Source: Halobacillus kuroshimensis DSM 18393 (lineage in GTDB: Bacteria > Bacillota > Bacilli > Bacillales > Halobacillaceae). From it: 64,000 nt of DNA. The stretch lies in NCBI RefSeq assembly GCF_000425705.1, contig NZ_AUDY01000009.1, forward strand, positions 248,001 through 312,000. Direction: 5' to 3'. Shown piece after piece: positions 8,067-17,586 of the stretch. Position 1 is the stretch's first letter. Each line of letters begins with the position of its first letter. The position numbers and the translations under genes were made by a program. The notes under the pieces were generated by a model that saw nothing but the letters and a program-made list of their open reading frames with translations, searched no databases and was not told the origin of the DNA.

Positions 8067-10561
8067 AGCAGGAAACCTATCTGTGCCATGTTGTATTCCA
8101 GACCCACTGGGACAGGGAATGGTATTTCCCATTTGAAGTCTTCCGGCACCGCTTCATTCATGTAATGGAACGGATTGTAGAAGGAATCGAGACAGGAGAT
8201 ATTGAACGTTTCGTCCTCGACGGGCAGATGGCTGCCCTTGAGGATTATTTTGAAGTATGCAGCGATCAGCAGAGAGAAAAGGTTTGTCGGCTGATAAAAG
8301 AAGAAAAGTTAATCGTCGGCCCCTGGTATGTCCTGGCTGATGAATTTCTCGTCTCCGGCGAATCCTTATGGCGGAATTTGGAGCTGGGACTGGAGATGGC
8401 GAATGATCTGGGGCGCTCACAAAGGATTGGGTATTTACCTGATACCTTCGGCCATATCAGTCAAATGCCGCAGATTCTGGCATCCTTTCAACTGAAACAT
8501 GCCGTCCTTTGGAGGGGCGTTCAGCCTTCAAAATCAGAGTTCTGGTGGCAGAGTCCTGACGGAAGCCGTGTATTAACCGCCTTTTTACCCGAAGGATATT
8601 ACCAGCCGATTCTGAATGAAGAAAAACCTTTGAAAACATTTCAGGCATACGTAGACAAAGTGAAGCCTTATACAGATACGAAGCAGCTGTTATTAACCAA
8701 CGGTGGGGACCATTTAATGCCGGCATGGGTGAATATGAAAGACCGGATGAGTCAGATGGAAACAGAGGAAGTGAAGCTTATCCAGTCGAGCTATGAGCAA
8801 TATTTTAAGAGCGTTGAAAAAGAATGTGATGAACTAGACGTTTATGAAGGCGAATTACGGTCCAATGATCATATTTATCTTCTTCCTAATGTTCTTTCAA
8901 CGAGAACGTACCTAAAAGAACAGAATCAGAGAATGGAAGATCAGTTGACGAGATATGTGGAACCGATGCTCGCTTTAGCTGGAGTCAGTCACATGGAAAA
9001 ATACATGCAGCAAACATGGAAGCTGCTCATCCAAAACCATCCTCATGACAGCATTTGCGGATGTAGTATCGATGAGGTACATAGAGAAATGGAAACGAGA
9101 ACGTTGAAGCTTTCTCAAAGGATAGAGGTTTTGAAGAAGGAAGCGGCCTATCGAATGGGAATGCAGGATTTTGCTGTGAGTGGAGCGGCTTCAGGAAAGC
9201 CATTTGAAGAGATGACTCAATTTGTCGTCTTCAATCCTCACGCCTATGAATTCAACGGTTGGATCGAAGGAGAGATTTGGTTGTATGAGGAACGCTCATT
9301 TGTCGTAAAGAATCATAAGGGAGAGGTTTTAAATACGGTTGTGCTCGATAAGAAACAAGAGCGGCATTTTGATTCTCCGACAGATGCTTTTCCAGAATTC
9401 AAAAGCGTCTGGCTGTACAAGCTGGCCATACAAGTCAAGGGACTTCCGGCCTTATCCTTCCAAACGTTTTCGATTGAAGAAGGAAAGCCTCAGCTGCCAG
9501 ACACTCACTCTCAACCTGTGATTGAGAATGAATATATGACAGTAACCTTAAAAGAAGGTGAACTGTATGTGGAGGATCTCACTACAGGGGAAAGCTTCTC
9601 AGGGCTAAACCGATTATACAGCTCGCTGGATGCTGGAGATGAATACAATTATTCTCCACCTGTAAATGATGTCGTGACAAAAGGTATTCATAAAGGAACG
9701 CCTGAAGTGAGGAAAAGCCAGGATTTTCAAGAATTACGTTATTCCCTTCATTTACGTACACCTGCCGCTCTTAATGCAGAGAGGACCGGCCCTTCGGAGA
9801 ACGAGAGTACCATCGAAGCTCATTTTGTCATTCGCTTATACAGACATGATCCAATGGCGGACGTTCAGGTGAAAATCGTCAACAACGCTCATGACCAGCG
9901 ACTCCGCCTTGTTTTCCCTGCCAATAAAGAGATCCATTCATCCTACAGTGATACGGCGTTTGATGTTGTACACCGACCAGCGATTAAAGAAGAGCATGAT
10001 GAGGCAGAAAAGCTGAAGGAGGTACCAGTGGTCGTTGAACCCAGTACTTCATTCATCCATGTTCATGGGTTCAGCTTTGTGCATCGTGGTCTGCAGGAAT
10101 ATCAGATTAATAGTCGGGATGAATTAGAAGTGACACTGATACGGGGTGTCGGCTGGCTTTCAAGGGATGATTTAAGAACACGTGGAGGCGGAGCGGGGCC
10201 GTCATTCGAAACCCCTGAAGCTCAGTGCGAGGGAGACTATTCTTTTCGATATGGCTTTGGTTTTCAGGGAGATGCGGTGTCTGCGTTAAATCAGGCCAAT
10301 CGATTCCGATATCCTCCAACAATACAGTCTGGTATAGGGGGGACGCCTTCACTGATGACGTTTTCTAATCCAAGCGTCCAGATAAGTGCTGTCCGTCAAA
10401 AAGATGAAGGAATCGAGGTTAGACTATGGAATCCTCAAGTGGAACCTTTGGAAACAGACGTGTTCTCCGATTATTTGATCTACCAAGGAATGGAACGTTG
10501 TCAGGACACCTTGACAATCCCAGCTAAAGGCATACGGACTTTAAATTTAATTCGGAAGTGA
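8063..10561 (+). CDS. Glycoside hydrolase family 38 alpha-mannosidase
   Basis: An 832-residue cytosolic GH38 enzyme, similar in length to E. coli MngB, which hydrolyses alpha-mannosides taken up by the cell. Zinc and catalytic landmarks: THWDREWY at about residues 14-21, FVLDGQ, and PDTFGHI with the predicted nucleophile Asp127; the HPHDSICGCS segment lies near residue 330. The C-terminal two thirds are the beta domains usual for the family. It is translationally coupled to the permease. Since nanE and a ManNAc-type kinase are in the same operon, the real substrate may be a mixed mannose/N-acetylhexosamine glycan; MngB-like action on mannosylglycerate is another option. Confidence 0.9.
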   Translation: MKQETYLCHVVFQTHWDREWYFPFEVFRHRFIHVMERIVEGIETGDIERFVLDGQMAALEDYFEVCSDQQREKVCRLIKEEKLIVGPWYVLADEFLVSGESLWRNLELGLEMANDLGRSQRIGYLPDTFGHISQMPQILASFQLKHAVLWRGVQPSKSEFWWQSPDGSRVLTAFLPEGYYQPILNEEKPLKTFQAYVDKVKPYTDTKQLLLTNGGDHLMPAWVNMKDRMSQMETEEVKLIQSSYEQYFKSVEKECDELDVYEGELRSNDHIYLLPNVLSTRTYLKEQNQRMEDQLTRYVEPMLALAGVSHMEKYMQQTWKLLIQNHPHDSICGCSIDEVHREMETRTLKLSQRIEVLKKEAAYRMGMQDFAVSGAASGKPFEEMTQFVVFNPHAYEFNGWIEGEIWLYEERSFVVKNHKGEVLNTVVLDKKQERHFDSPTDAFPEFKSVWLYKLAIQVKGLPALSFQTFSIEEGKPQLPDTHSQPVIENEYMTVTLKEGELYVEDLTTGESFSGLNRLYSSLDAGDEYNYSPPVNDVVTKGIHKGTPEVRKSQDFQELRYSLHLRTPAALNAERTGPSENESTIEAHFVIRLYRHDPMADVQVKIVNNAHDQRLRLVFPANKEIHSSYSDTAFDVVHRPAIKEEHDEAEKLKEVPVVVEPSTSFIHVHGFSFVHRGLQEYQINSRDELEVTLIRGVGWLSRDDLRTRGGGAGPSFETPEAQCEGDYSFRYGFGFQGDAVSALNQANRFRYPPTIQSGIGGTPSLMTFSNPSVQISAVRQKDEGIEVRLWNPQVEPLETDVFSDYLIYQGMERCQDTLTIPAKGIRTLNLIRK

Positions 10562-10568
10562 GAGGTTT

Positions 10569-12080
10569 ATGGTGAGAAGGAAAATTGCTCTACTACCGGT
10601 TGATGGTCGACCAGTAACAAGAAAACTTCCAATAGACATGGCTCGGATAGCGGATTGGGAAGTGATAGCTCCTTCGGTTGAGGAGTTAGGCTTCTTAAAA
10701 CGTCCAGCTGATACAGATTCCCTTGAAAAATGGCTGATCAATATGGCTTCCCAAGTTGATGGCGTCATCCTCTCTATGGACATGCTCCTTTATGGGGGAC
10801 TTGTCCCATCTAGAATTCATCCGTACACGGAACAACGTTTACTACGTAAGCTTGCAATTTTGAAGCAGGTGAAAGAATACGCCCCATCATTGAAGATCAT
10901 GGTATTCAGTTCAACCATGCGGATGTCCAACAACAATATAAATGAAGAAGAAAAAGAATACTGGAAGGACTATGGCAGAGCTATTTGGTCACTTTCTTAT
11001 CATGAGCATCGTTTTGAAAAACTGGGAGAGCAAGAAGATGCACACATGGTAGAAGAGATGAAAGGTTTGATCCCTGAGGAGGTGTTGGAGGATTACAAAA
11101 ACGCAAGAGCTGTCAATTTCTCTGTCAACCGTCAGTTAGTGAATGAGGTGAAAGAAGGGTGGATTGATCATCTTGTCTTCCCTCAAGACGACACGAGCGA
11201 ATATGGATGGAATGTGAAAGAACAGGAGCTGTTAAGGGAGACAGCTCGTGAGCAGGGTGTTGACGACTCTGTTTTCTTATATCCTGGAGCTGATGAAGTG
11301 GCCGTGACGCTCTTAACGCGGATGATTTTTGAGTTGGAAGAAGCGGATGTGCCGGTCTTTTACCCTGTCTACAGTGGCATAGCCGGCGCACTAAGTCGTG
11401 CTATGTATGAAGATCGTCCGATCATGGAATCGGTAAAGGGGCAGATTTACGCGATAGGTTCCAGGACAGAAGAAGATCTGACGTATGCCGATGTCGTGAT
11501 AGGCGTCAATGTTCCTGGGCATCGTCAGGGCGACTTAGCGCTAAGCCTTCATCTCAACCAAGTGGACACCAACCACCGTAACGTTCCGGAGTGGCTGTCA
11601 AGATTACGGTCCTACATGAAACGAAGGCCTGTCGCCATTGCTGATGTTGCTTACGCCAATGGTGCGGATCCGAGGCTGTTTCCTTTGCTGTTCAAACAAT
11701 TGAATTGGAGAAACTTGTACGCATTCGCAGCCTGGAATACAGCAGGGAATACACTAGGGACGGTGGTGTCGCAAGCAGCATTATCCTGGCTTTCAGAAAA
11801 AAGCGGTTTGGAAAGACAGAAGCACAGAGAGGGGATTTTAGTGGAACGTTTCCTCGATGACTATGTATATCAATCGGTTGTGAGAAAAGAAGGTAGAAAA
11901 CGTTTAGACGTTCAACCATCAGAATCACTTCAGACTGTTGTGACCCCCGTTTTTGAAGGAAGGGCTTCTCAATTGCTGGATGACTGGGCACAGGAATATG
12001 AGCTCACTGATGTGCACTATCCTTGGAACCGAACATTCGAAATCGGGTTTCGGTGTGTAAGAAAGGAGGGGGAATCTTGA
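10569..12080 (+). CDS. DUF4127 family protein
   Basis: A 503-residue cytosolic protein recognised as DUF4127 by its N-terminal LLPVDGRPVTRKLP segment, the SMDMLLYGGLVPSR motif near residue 70 and the QDDTSEYGWN and YPGADEV segments. The biochemical role of this family is not known to me. The conserved acidic and polar motifs suggest a hydrolase or metal-dependent enzyme fold, and its place between a mannosidase and an FAD oxidoreductase points to glycan breakdown. It ends in a TTGA overlap with the next gene. Confidence 0.8.
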   Translation: MVRRKIALLPVDGRPVTRKLPIDMARIADWEVIAPSVEELGFLKRPADTDSLEKWLINMASQVDGVILSMDMLLYGGLVPSRIHPYTEQRLLRKLAILKQVKEYAPSLKIMVFSSTMRMSNNNINEEEKEYWKDYGRAIWSLSYHEHRFEKLGEQEDAHMVEEMKGLIPEEVLEDYKNARAVNFSVNRQLVNEVKEGWIDHLVFPQDDTSEYGWNVKEQELLRETAREQGVDDSVFLYPGADEVAVTLLTRMIFELEEADVPVFYPVYSGIAGALSRAMYEDRPIMESVKGQIYAIGSRTEEDLTYADVVIGVNVPGHRQGDLALSLHLNQVDTNHRNVPEWLSRLRSYMKRRPVAIADVAYANGADPRLFPLLFKQLNWRNLYAFAAWNTAGNTLGTVVSQAALSWLSEKSGLERQKHREGILVERFLDDYVYQSVVRKEGRKRLDVQPSESLQTVVTPVFEGRASQLLDDWAQEYELTDVHYPWNRTFEIGFRCVRKEGES

Positions 12081-13633
12081 AAGCTGATGTATTAATTATT
12101 GGCGGGGGAATTGGCGGGACGCTTGCTGCCTTTTCTGCCGCTCGTATGGGCAGAAGTGTCATTCTGACAGAAGAGACGGATTGGATCGGCGGTCAACTGA
12201 CTTCGCAGGCGGTACCTCCGGATGAGCACCCCTGGATTGAACAGTTTGGCTGTACAGACACATACAGGGAGTTTCGCAATCGTGTCCGTGATTATTATCG
12301 TGATCATTATCCGATACGCGAGGAAGGAAAGAAGAACCCACATGTAAACCCTGGAACAGCATGGGTCAGCAGGATTTCCCATGAACCAAGAGTAGCGAAG
12401 AAAATTCTGGAGGATATGCTCCAGCCCTATGAGAGCAATGGACAAATTCAAGTTTTGATGAATTGTAAAGCTGTGGAGGTCGAAGTGAGGGACGAGCGTA
12501 TTGCATCTGTGAAAGTTCATTCCCAGGAAAAGGGGCCGCTGGTATTGCGGGGGACTTTTGTTTTAGATGCGACAGAATGTGGAGACCTTCTGCCACTTGC
12601 AAAGGTGGATTACCGTATCGGAGCAGAATCTAAAGCGATGACCGGTGAGCCGCATGCGCTGGAGAGTTATCATCCAGATGATATGCAGTCATTTACGCAA
12701 GTGTTTGCCCTTGAGTATGATCCATCTGAAAGTCATGTCATTGATGAACCAGAGATGTACAGTTATTGGCGTTCCTACCAGGCAGATTTCCTGGACCATC
12801 TCCAGCTCAGCTGGGAGATCCCTGATGCGGACACCGGAAAATCCAAGACGTTCCGGATGTTTACTGAAGGTCAGCAGTTAGGGTTATGGGAATATCGTAG
12901 AATTATTGATCCAACCCTGTTTCAGGACGGTTTTTTCAAGGGAGATATCTCGCTGATCAACTGGCCTCAGAACGATTACTGGGAAGGGCCCATCATCGAT
13001 GTTTCTCCTGAAGAACGTGAGAAGCATCTGACGCATTCCAGACAGCTCAGTCTCTGTCTGCTGTACTGGCTGCAAACGGAAGCCCCCCGCGATGACGGTG
13101 GCTATGGCTATCCAGGGTTGAGACTTAGACCAGATATCATGGGGACGGTAGACGGGCTTGCCAAACATCCATATATTAGAGAATCAAGACGTATTGAGGC
13201 ATTAGAAACCGTTGTCGAACAAGATATCAATGTCGATCATTCCCCTTATGGAGGCGTTCGTGAACGTCCAAACTCCGTTGGTATCGGGGCTTACCGGATT
13301 GATCTTCATCCAACTACGAAAACCAACCGACTTTTTTACGCCCCCAGCTATCCTTTTGAAATTCCATTAGGTGCCTTCATTCCGAAACGAATGAAAAATT
13401 TGATTCCTGCATGTAAGAACATTGGCTGTACACATTTAACAAACGGGTGTATGCGTGTGCATCCTGTCGAGTGGAATATAGGAGAGTCAGCTGGAGCATT
13501 AGCTGCTTTTGCGATAGAGAAAGAGACTGGCTTGAAAGACATTCACAGTGATAAAACATATACCAAAGAATTTCAGGAGCAGTTAGTGAGATTAGGCGTC
13601 CAGCTCCATTGGCCGGAAGTAGGCGTCCTCTAG
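12077..13633 (+). CDS. FAD-dependent oxidoreductase (FAD_oxidored family)
   Basis: A 518-residue flavoprotein with an N-terminal Rossmann FAD site (VLIIGGGIGGTLAAFSAAR), a TDWIGGQLTSQ segment typical of the pfam FAD_oxidored group, and a C-terminal NIGCTHLTNGCMRVHPVEWNIGE-type region that closes the flavin site (two short stretches around residues 460-490). Start is TTG 12077: AAGGAGG lies about seven bases upstream and the TTGA overlaps the DUF4127 stop. There is no signal peptide, so it is cytosolic. Next to glycosidases such enzymes could oxidise a sugar hydroxyl before bond cleavage, but this is a guess. Confidence 0.85.
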   Translation: MKADVLIIGGGIGGTLAAFSAARMGRSVILTEETDWIGGQLTSQAVPPDEHPWIEQFGCTDTYREFRNRVRDYYRDHYPIREEGKKNPHVNPGTAWVSRISHEPRVAKKILEDMLQPYESNGQIQVLMNCKAVEVEVRDERIASVKVHSQEKGPLVLRGTFVLDATECGDLLPLAKVDYRIGAESKAMTGEPHALESYHPDDMQSFTQVFALEYDPSESHVIDEPEMYSYWRSYQADFLDHLQLSWEIPDADTGKSKTFRMFTEGQQLGLWEYRRIIDPTLFQDGFFKGDISLINWPQNDYWEGPIIDVSPEEREKHLTHSRQLSLCLLYWLQTEAPRDDGGYGYPGLRLRPDIMGTVDGLAKHPYIRESRRIEALETVVEQDINVDHSPYGGVRERPNSVGIGAYRIDLHPTTKTNRLFYAPSYPFEIPLGAFIPKRMKNLIPACKNIGCTHLTNGCMRVHPVEWNIGESAGALAAFAIEKETGLKDIHSDKTYTKEFQEQLVRLGVQLHWPEVGVL

Positions 13634-13745
13634 ATGGTTTTGTGAAGAATTTTTTCGACTGAATTTTCCTAATGAAGGAACAATCCTTTTTAACGAGTGG
13701 TTACCGCTGAAATTTGTAAGCGGATTCAAAAACTGGAGGGATCCT

Positions 13746-16091
13746 ATGAAAGACGTGGTAAGTCGTTGGGGCGTAGGGATGGCAATAGCCGTGATGGTGG
13801 TAACGTTTTGGGCGGTCGGGTTGAGTGCAGAAGAAAACAATGTGACTACAGTGGCCAATAAAGATGGAAAGACAATGGAGATTCATGCAGTAAATGATAG
13901 AAATAACACAGACAAGCTTGTTTTGTTTGATCCAACATTCAGCTATTATACGGAAACGAAGGAATCGTCCTATGAAGTTGTCCTTGAAAAAAGCGGCTTA
14001 ACTACTTATGAGGTGAAACATTCTGGAAATGGTGATCAGGGTATCCCGGAGGATGGCGTCGTTTTATCAACAAGCTCTCCATCCACAGAAGAAATTACGA
14101 GCTTCTTAAAAGGGCTGGATGACGGGGAAACCGTCGAGATTATTGAACCTGTTGAAAAAAAGTATGCCAGCAGCCTGGATGATGTTGATCCTACAGATGA
14201 TTCAAATCCGGATGGAGCGCCTTTTCCTGGCAATCGAGGCGCAGACCAGTTGTTAGTGTACACTCCTGAGTTTGGTACCAGCACGGGAACAAATCCTTAT
14301 GGATATGAGATTACCGTGAAAAATGGAGTTGTGACTAAAATCGGTGGCGGAGACAGTGCGATCCCTGAAAACGGATTTGTCGTGAGTGGTCACGGAACGG
14401 AAGCGGACTTTTTGAAGAAAGCGGAAATCGGTATGAAAGTAGAGTTCGAAGTAGAAGGCAGCGTGGAATTGATCCGTGATGCTTCGACGTATATTTTTAA
14501 GAGTGAGCAAGCTCTTCAGGAAGCGAAGGATCGTATAACCTATGCAAAAGAGAACTATGTAGATGCCGAATATGAAAAAGCGGGCGAATCCATCACGTTA
14601 GCTGAAGAATTCCTGCAAAAAGCAGCCGAAAACCAAAGCAGCAATCCACAAAAGGCTTTGGATTATACGAAGCAGGCTACACAAGCAGCTTATGACGGGT
14701 ATTATTATTCCCTTCCTTCAGATGCAGCGGAACAGCGCGCTATCTGGTATCGTCCAGAGGAACAAGATTTGGATGATGTTCAAACAACCTTAGACCGTAT
14801 GGAAAAAGCGGGTTTTAATTCTCTCTATTTAGAGACGACCTTCTGGGGCTACACCATTTTCCCTAGTGAAACGATGGAAGCATATGGATTGCCGAAGCAG
14901 CACCCTAATTTCGCTGACAACTCCTATGGCACGTATGGATCAGACATCCTTCAGGCTTTTATTGAAGAAGGTAAAAAAAGAGGGATTACCGTTCAATCCT
15001 GGACAGATGGCTTCATGATCGGACACAGCAGTCTTGGACTGCCTTCTCAATTTGAAAAATATCCGGAGTGGAGTGCGGTTCAAAGAAACGACGAACCGGG
15101 TACAGTGGGTTCCGACTCCAGTAACAACTATTACTGGTTGGATATAGCCCAACCAGAAGTGCAGAATTTCATGTTGGAAATCTACGAAGAACAGCAGAAA
15201 AGCTATGACATCACTGGTTTAAATATTGACTACATGCGCTACCCTCACCATCGTTTTGAAGAAAGCTACAGCTTCAGCCAATCCAACCGCGAACGCTTCA
15301 AAGAAGAGTACGGTGTAGATCCAAGGGAGCTATCTGAAAACGATGATTTGTGGGAGAAATGGGAGCTGTGGCTGCGCGAACAAGAAAACAAGTTCGTAGA
15401 TCAGCTTCATGAGCAAAGCAAAGATATAGAGTCTTCCTTTATGTTGACAGCTACCCCCGAGCCTGGGGCAGAAGCCAAATTGATCAGTGACTGGGTGGAT
15501 GATATTGACGGTGTCATTCCGCAAGCGTACGGTCACGATTTTAACAGCATCCAGTCAACGATTAAGGCTAGTAAGGAATTGACTCCCGAATGGATGATGT
15601 ACTATACAGGGATATATTCCTTCTATCACCATCTTGGAGAAAAGGCAGCGGTGAATGATGTGTTAGCTGCTGCTCATGGAACATCAGGCGTTAATATGTT
15701 TGCTTTCGGACAGGCAAGCGCTCCTTCTGTAGATGCTTTAGGGAAAGGACCTTGGCGTGAGAAAGCTGTGAACCCGGGAGAATCTCCTAGAGAAGCTGTT
15801 CTGAAGACGGTTCAGGAAATCAGCGCACATACCAATGACATCTATGTAGTAGAAGGTGCTGTGAGTGAGGATGAGGGGCAGAAGATTATCAATGCCATGC
15901 GTAAGTGGGAAGTGATGATGGAGCGTCCTGATCATTCTCTAAGGCCTTATAAAGTAACAAAGGAACTGAAAAAAACTAAGGCGACGATTAACGAACTGGA
16001 AACGGTTGTGCCGATTGTGCGGGAACGATTGTTAGGCAAAGTGGAAGACATCGAAAAGTGGTTGTATTACTCTTTTAGAAAGCAGCAATAG
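13746..16091 (+). CDS. Secreted glycosyl hydrolase-like 10 (GHL10) protein
   Basis: A 781-residue exported protein. Residues 1-28 form a signal peptide ending near LSAEE. Then come two related beta-type segments (about 40-125 and 150-240; each has an IPE(D/N)G(V/F)V(L/V)S motif), a helical stretch, and from about 330 to 660 a GHL10 (DUF187-type) TIM barrel with RAIWYRP, LYLETTFWG, VQSWTDGF, GLNIDYMRYPHHRF and DDIDGVIPQAYGHD strands. A helical C-terminus follows. It is separated from the FAD gene by 112 bases without a terminator, so it may share the transcript. Likely acts on an extracellular or cell-wall glycan whose fragments are imported by the operon; substrate unknown. Confidence 0.85.
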   Translation: MKDVVSRWGVGMAIAVMVVTFWAVGLSAEENNVTTVANKDGKTMEIHAVNDRNNTDKLVLFDPTFSYYTETKESSYEVVLEKSGLTTYEVKHSGNGDQGIPEDGVVLSTSSPSTEEITSFLKGLDDGETVEIIEPVEKKYASSLDDVDPTDDSNPDGAPFPGNRGADQLLVYTPEFGTSTGTNPYGYEITVKNGVVTKIGGGDSAIPENGFVVSGHGTEADFLKKAEIGMKVEFEVEGSVELIRDASTYIFKSEQALQEAKDRITYAKENYVDAEYEKAGESITLAEEFLQKAAENQSSNPQKALDYTKQATQAAYDGYYYSLPSDAAEQRAIWYRPEEQDLDDVQTTLDRMEKAGFNSLYLETTFWGYTIFPSETMEAYGLPKQHPNFADNSYGTYGSDILQAFIEEGKKRGITVQSWTDGFMIGHSSLGLPSQFEKYPEWSAVQRNDEPGTVGSDSSNNYYWLDIAQPEVQNFMLEIYEEQQKSYDITGLNIDYMRYPHHRFEESYSFSQSNRERFKEEYGVDPRELSENDDLWEKWELWLREQENKFVDQLHEQSKDIESSFMLTATPEPGAEAKLISDWVDDIDGVIPQAYGHDFNSIQSTIKASKELTPEWMMYYTGIYSFYHHLGEKAAVNDVLAAAHGTSGVNMFAFGQASAPSVDALGKGPWREKAVNPGESPREAVLKTVQEISAHTNDIYVVEGAVSEDEGQKIINAMRKWEVMMERPDHSLRPYKVTKELKKTKATINELETVVPIVRERLLGKVEDIEKWLYYSFRKQQ

Positions 16092-16101
16092 TCAACGCTA
16101 C

Positions 16102-16137
16102 ACCCCCACTCCTCCTACTAGAGGTATGGGGGTTGTT
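16102..16137 (+). terminator. Probable terminator of the glycoside operon
   Basis: An imperfect stem in which ACCCCCAC and CCTC pair with GAGG and TGGGGGT, followed by a short T-rich tract. Weak but correctly placed after the last gene. Confidence 0.5.
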
Positions 16138-16347
16138 TAATTAAATGAATATCTAACAAAGATATGTTTAAATCCATACTTTTTTATGGTGTAAATAGAT
16201 GAGCCTGGATAAAGGTCCAAGCAAATTGTGAACATCGGGAATTTCTCATGAACTGAAAGAATAAAGGTATTGATTTAGGACAACGGCGGTTTATGAGATA
16301 ATTAATTCGGAAATTCAATTCTATCACCTCAGTAAAGGAGTATTACT

Positions 16348-17391
16348 ATGCCGGAATACGTTGGTTACATTGGTACGTACACCAAACAGGAAAGTAAAGG
16401 CGTCTATCAGTTCACCCTTGATACAGATGCTAAGGAACTGAAAAACGTTCAGTTGGCTGCAGAACTGCAGAACCCTACTTACGTTACAGTAAGTGACGAT
16501 CAAAAAAATCTTTATGCAGTTTCCAAAGACGGGGAAAACGGCGGTGTCACGTCCTTTTCCATCAATGCAGAAACGGGAGAACTCACAAAATTGAACGCTC
16601 AGACAGCTGCAGGCTCTCCACCGTGCCACGTGAGTGTGGATCATTTGAACAACAATGTTGTCACGGCTAACTATCATACAAAAGAAGTGGTCTCCTACCT
16701 GACCAATGAAGATGGATCCCTGAATCCTGCAGTTTCAATCGTGGAGCATGAAGGGACCGGTCCTCATGAGCGTCAGGAAAAACCCCACATGCACTATGCA
16801 GGTTTCACCCCTGATGAGAAATACGTCATTGCGATTGACCTTGGCAGCGATCGTGTTATCACTTACGCCGTAGACAATGGCGAGTTGAGCCAGGTGCAGG
16901 TGTTCAACACGAAACCGGGTTCCGGTCCGCGTCACATTACTTTCCACCCGAACAAAAAGTATGCCTATGTGATGACAGAGTTAAGCTCAGAAGTGCTTGT
17001 CCTTCATTACGATGAGAAGGATGGCAGCTTCACCGAGCAGCAGGCCATTGCGGCGATCCCTAAGGACTTTGATGAAACCAATGATGGCAGTGCCATTCAT
17101 ATTTCTGCGGATGGACAGTTTGTTTATGCCGGCAACCGCGGGCATAATTCCATCGCTGTTTACGACGTCGATCAGGATACAGGCAGACTTACTTTTGTAG
17201 AGTGGACATCGACAGAAGGGAACTGGCCGCGTGATTTCGTGATGGACCCTTCCGAGGAGTTCCTGATTGCGACGAACCAGAAGTCCAATACAATGACGTT
17301 GTTCGAGCGGGACAAATCAACCGGCAGGCTGACGCTTGTTCAGTCGGATGTTTTTGTACCCGAGCCGGTCTGCGTGAAGTTTACAAAGTAA
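16348..17391 (+). CDS. Lactonase family protein (YkgB/Pgl type 6-phosphogluconolactonase)
   Basis: A 347-residue seven-bladed beta-propeller lactonase, similar to B. subtilis YkgB, which hydrolyses 6-phosphogluconolactone in the oxidative pentose phosphate pathway. Repeated blade motifs are visible (YIGTYT at the start, PCHVSVD, GSGPRHITFHP, ADGQFVYAGNRGHNSI, NWPRDFVMDP). A good AAAGGAG ribosome site precedes the ATG. It stands alone between two terminators. Confidence 0.88.
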   Translation: MPEYVGYIGTYTKQESKGVYQFTLDTDAKELKNVQLAAELQNPTYVTVSDDQKNLYAVSKDGENGGVTSFSINAETGELTKLNAQTAAGSPPCHVSVDHLNNNVVTANYHTKEVVSYLTNEDGSLNPAVSIVEHEGTGPHERQEKPHMHYAGFTPDEKYVIAIDLGSDRVITYAVDNGELSQVQVFNTKPGSGPRHITFHPNKKYAYVMTELSSEVLVLHYDEKDGSFTEQQAIAAIPKDFDETNDGSAIHISADGQFVYAGNRGHNSIAVYDVDQDTGRLTFVEWTSTEGNWPRDFVMDPSEEFLIATNQKSNTMTLFERDKSTGRLTLVQSDVFVPEPVCVKFTK

Positions 17392-17404
17392 ATAGAGACA
17401 TAGG

Positions 17405-17445
17405 AAGGAGAGGGCGTCCCATGGAGGGATGTCCTCTTCTTTTTT
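17405..17445 (+). terminator. Intrinsic terminator after the lactonase gene
   Basis: An approximately 15-bp stem with G-U pairs (left arm about 17405-17420, right arm about 17426-17440) followed by six T. Confidence 0.8.
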
Positions 17446-17586
17446 CTATAGAAAAAGGGACAGTCATACACCCCGGGGCGTTTGAGTATAGTTAATTACT
17501 CCCCAATATATGGAACTAAATCAGGGGAAGGGAGGAAGGTACATAGCAGCAGGGGAAACACCTTCAAGGACGAGGGAGGTCGTCGG

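Noticed and set aside
12092-12520. Minus-strand frame of 142 codons
   Set aside because: It is antisense to the FAD-binding part of the oxidoreductase gene.
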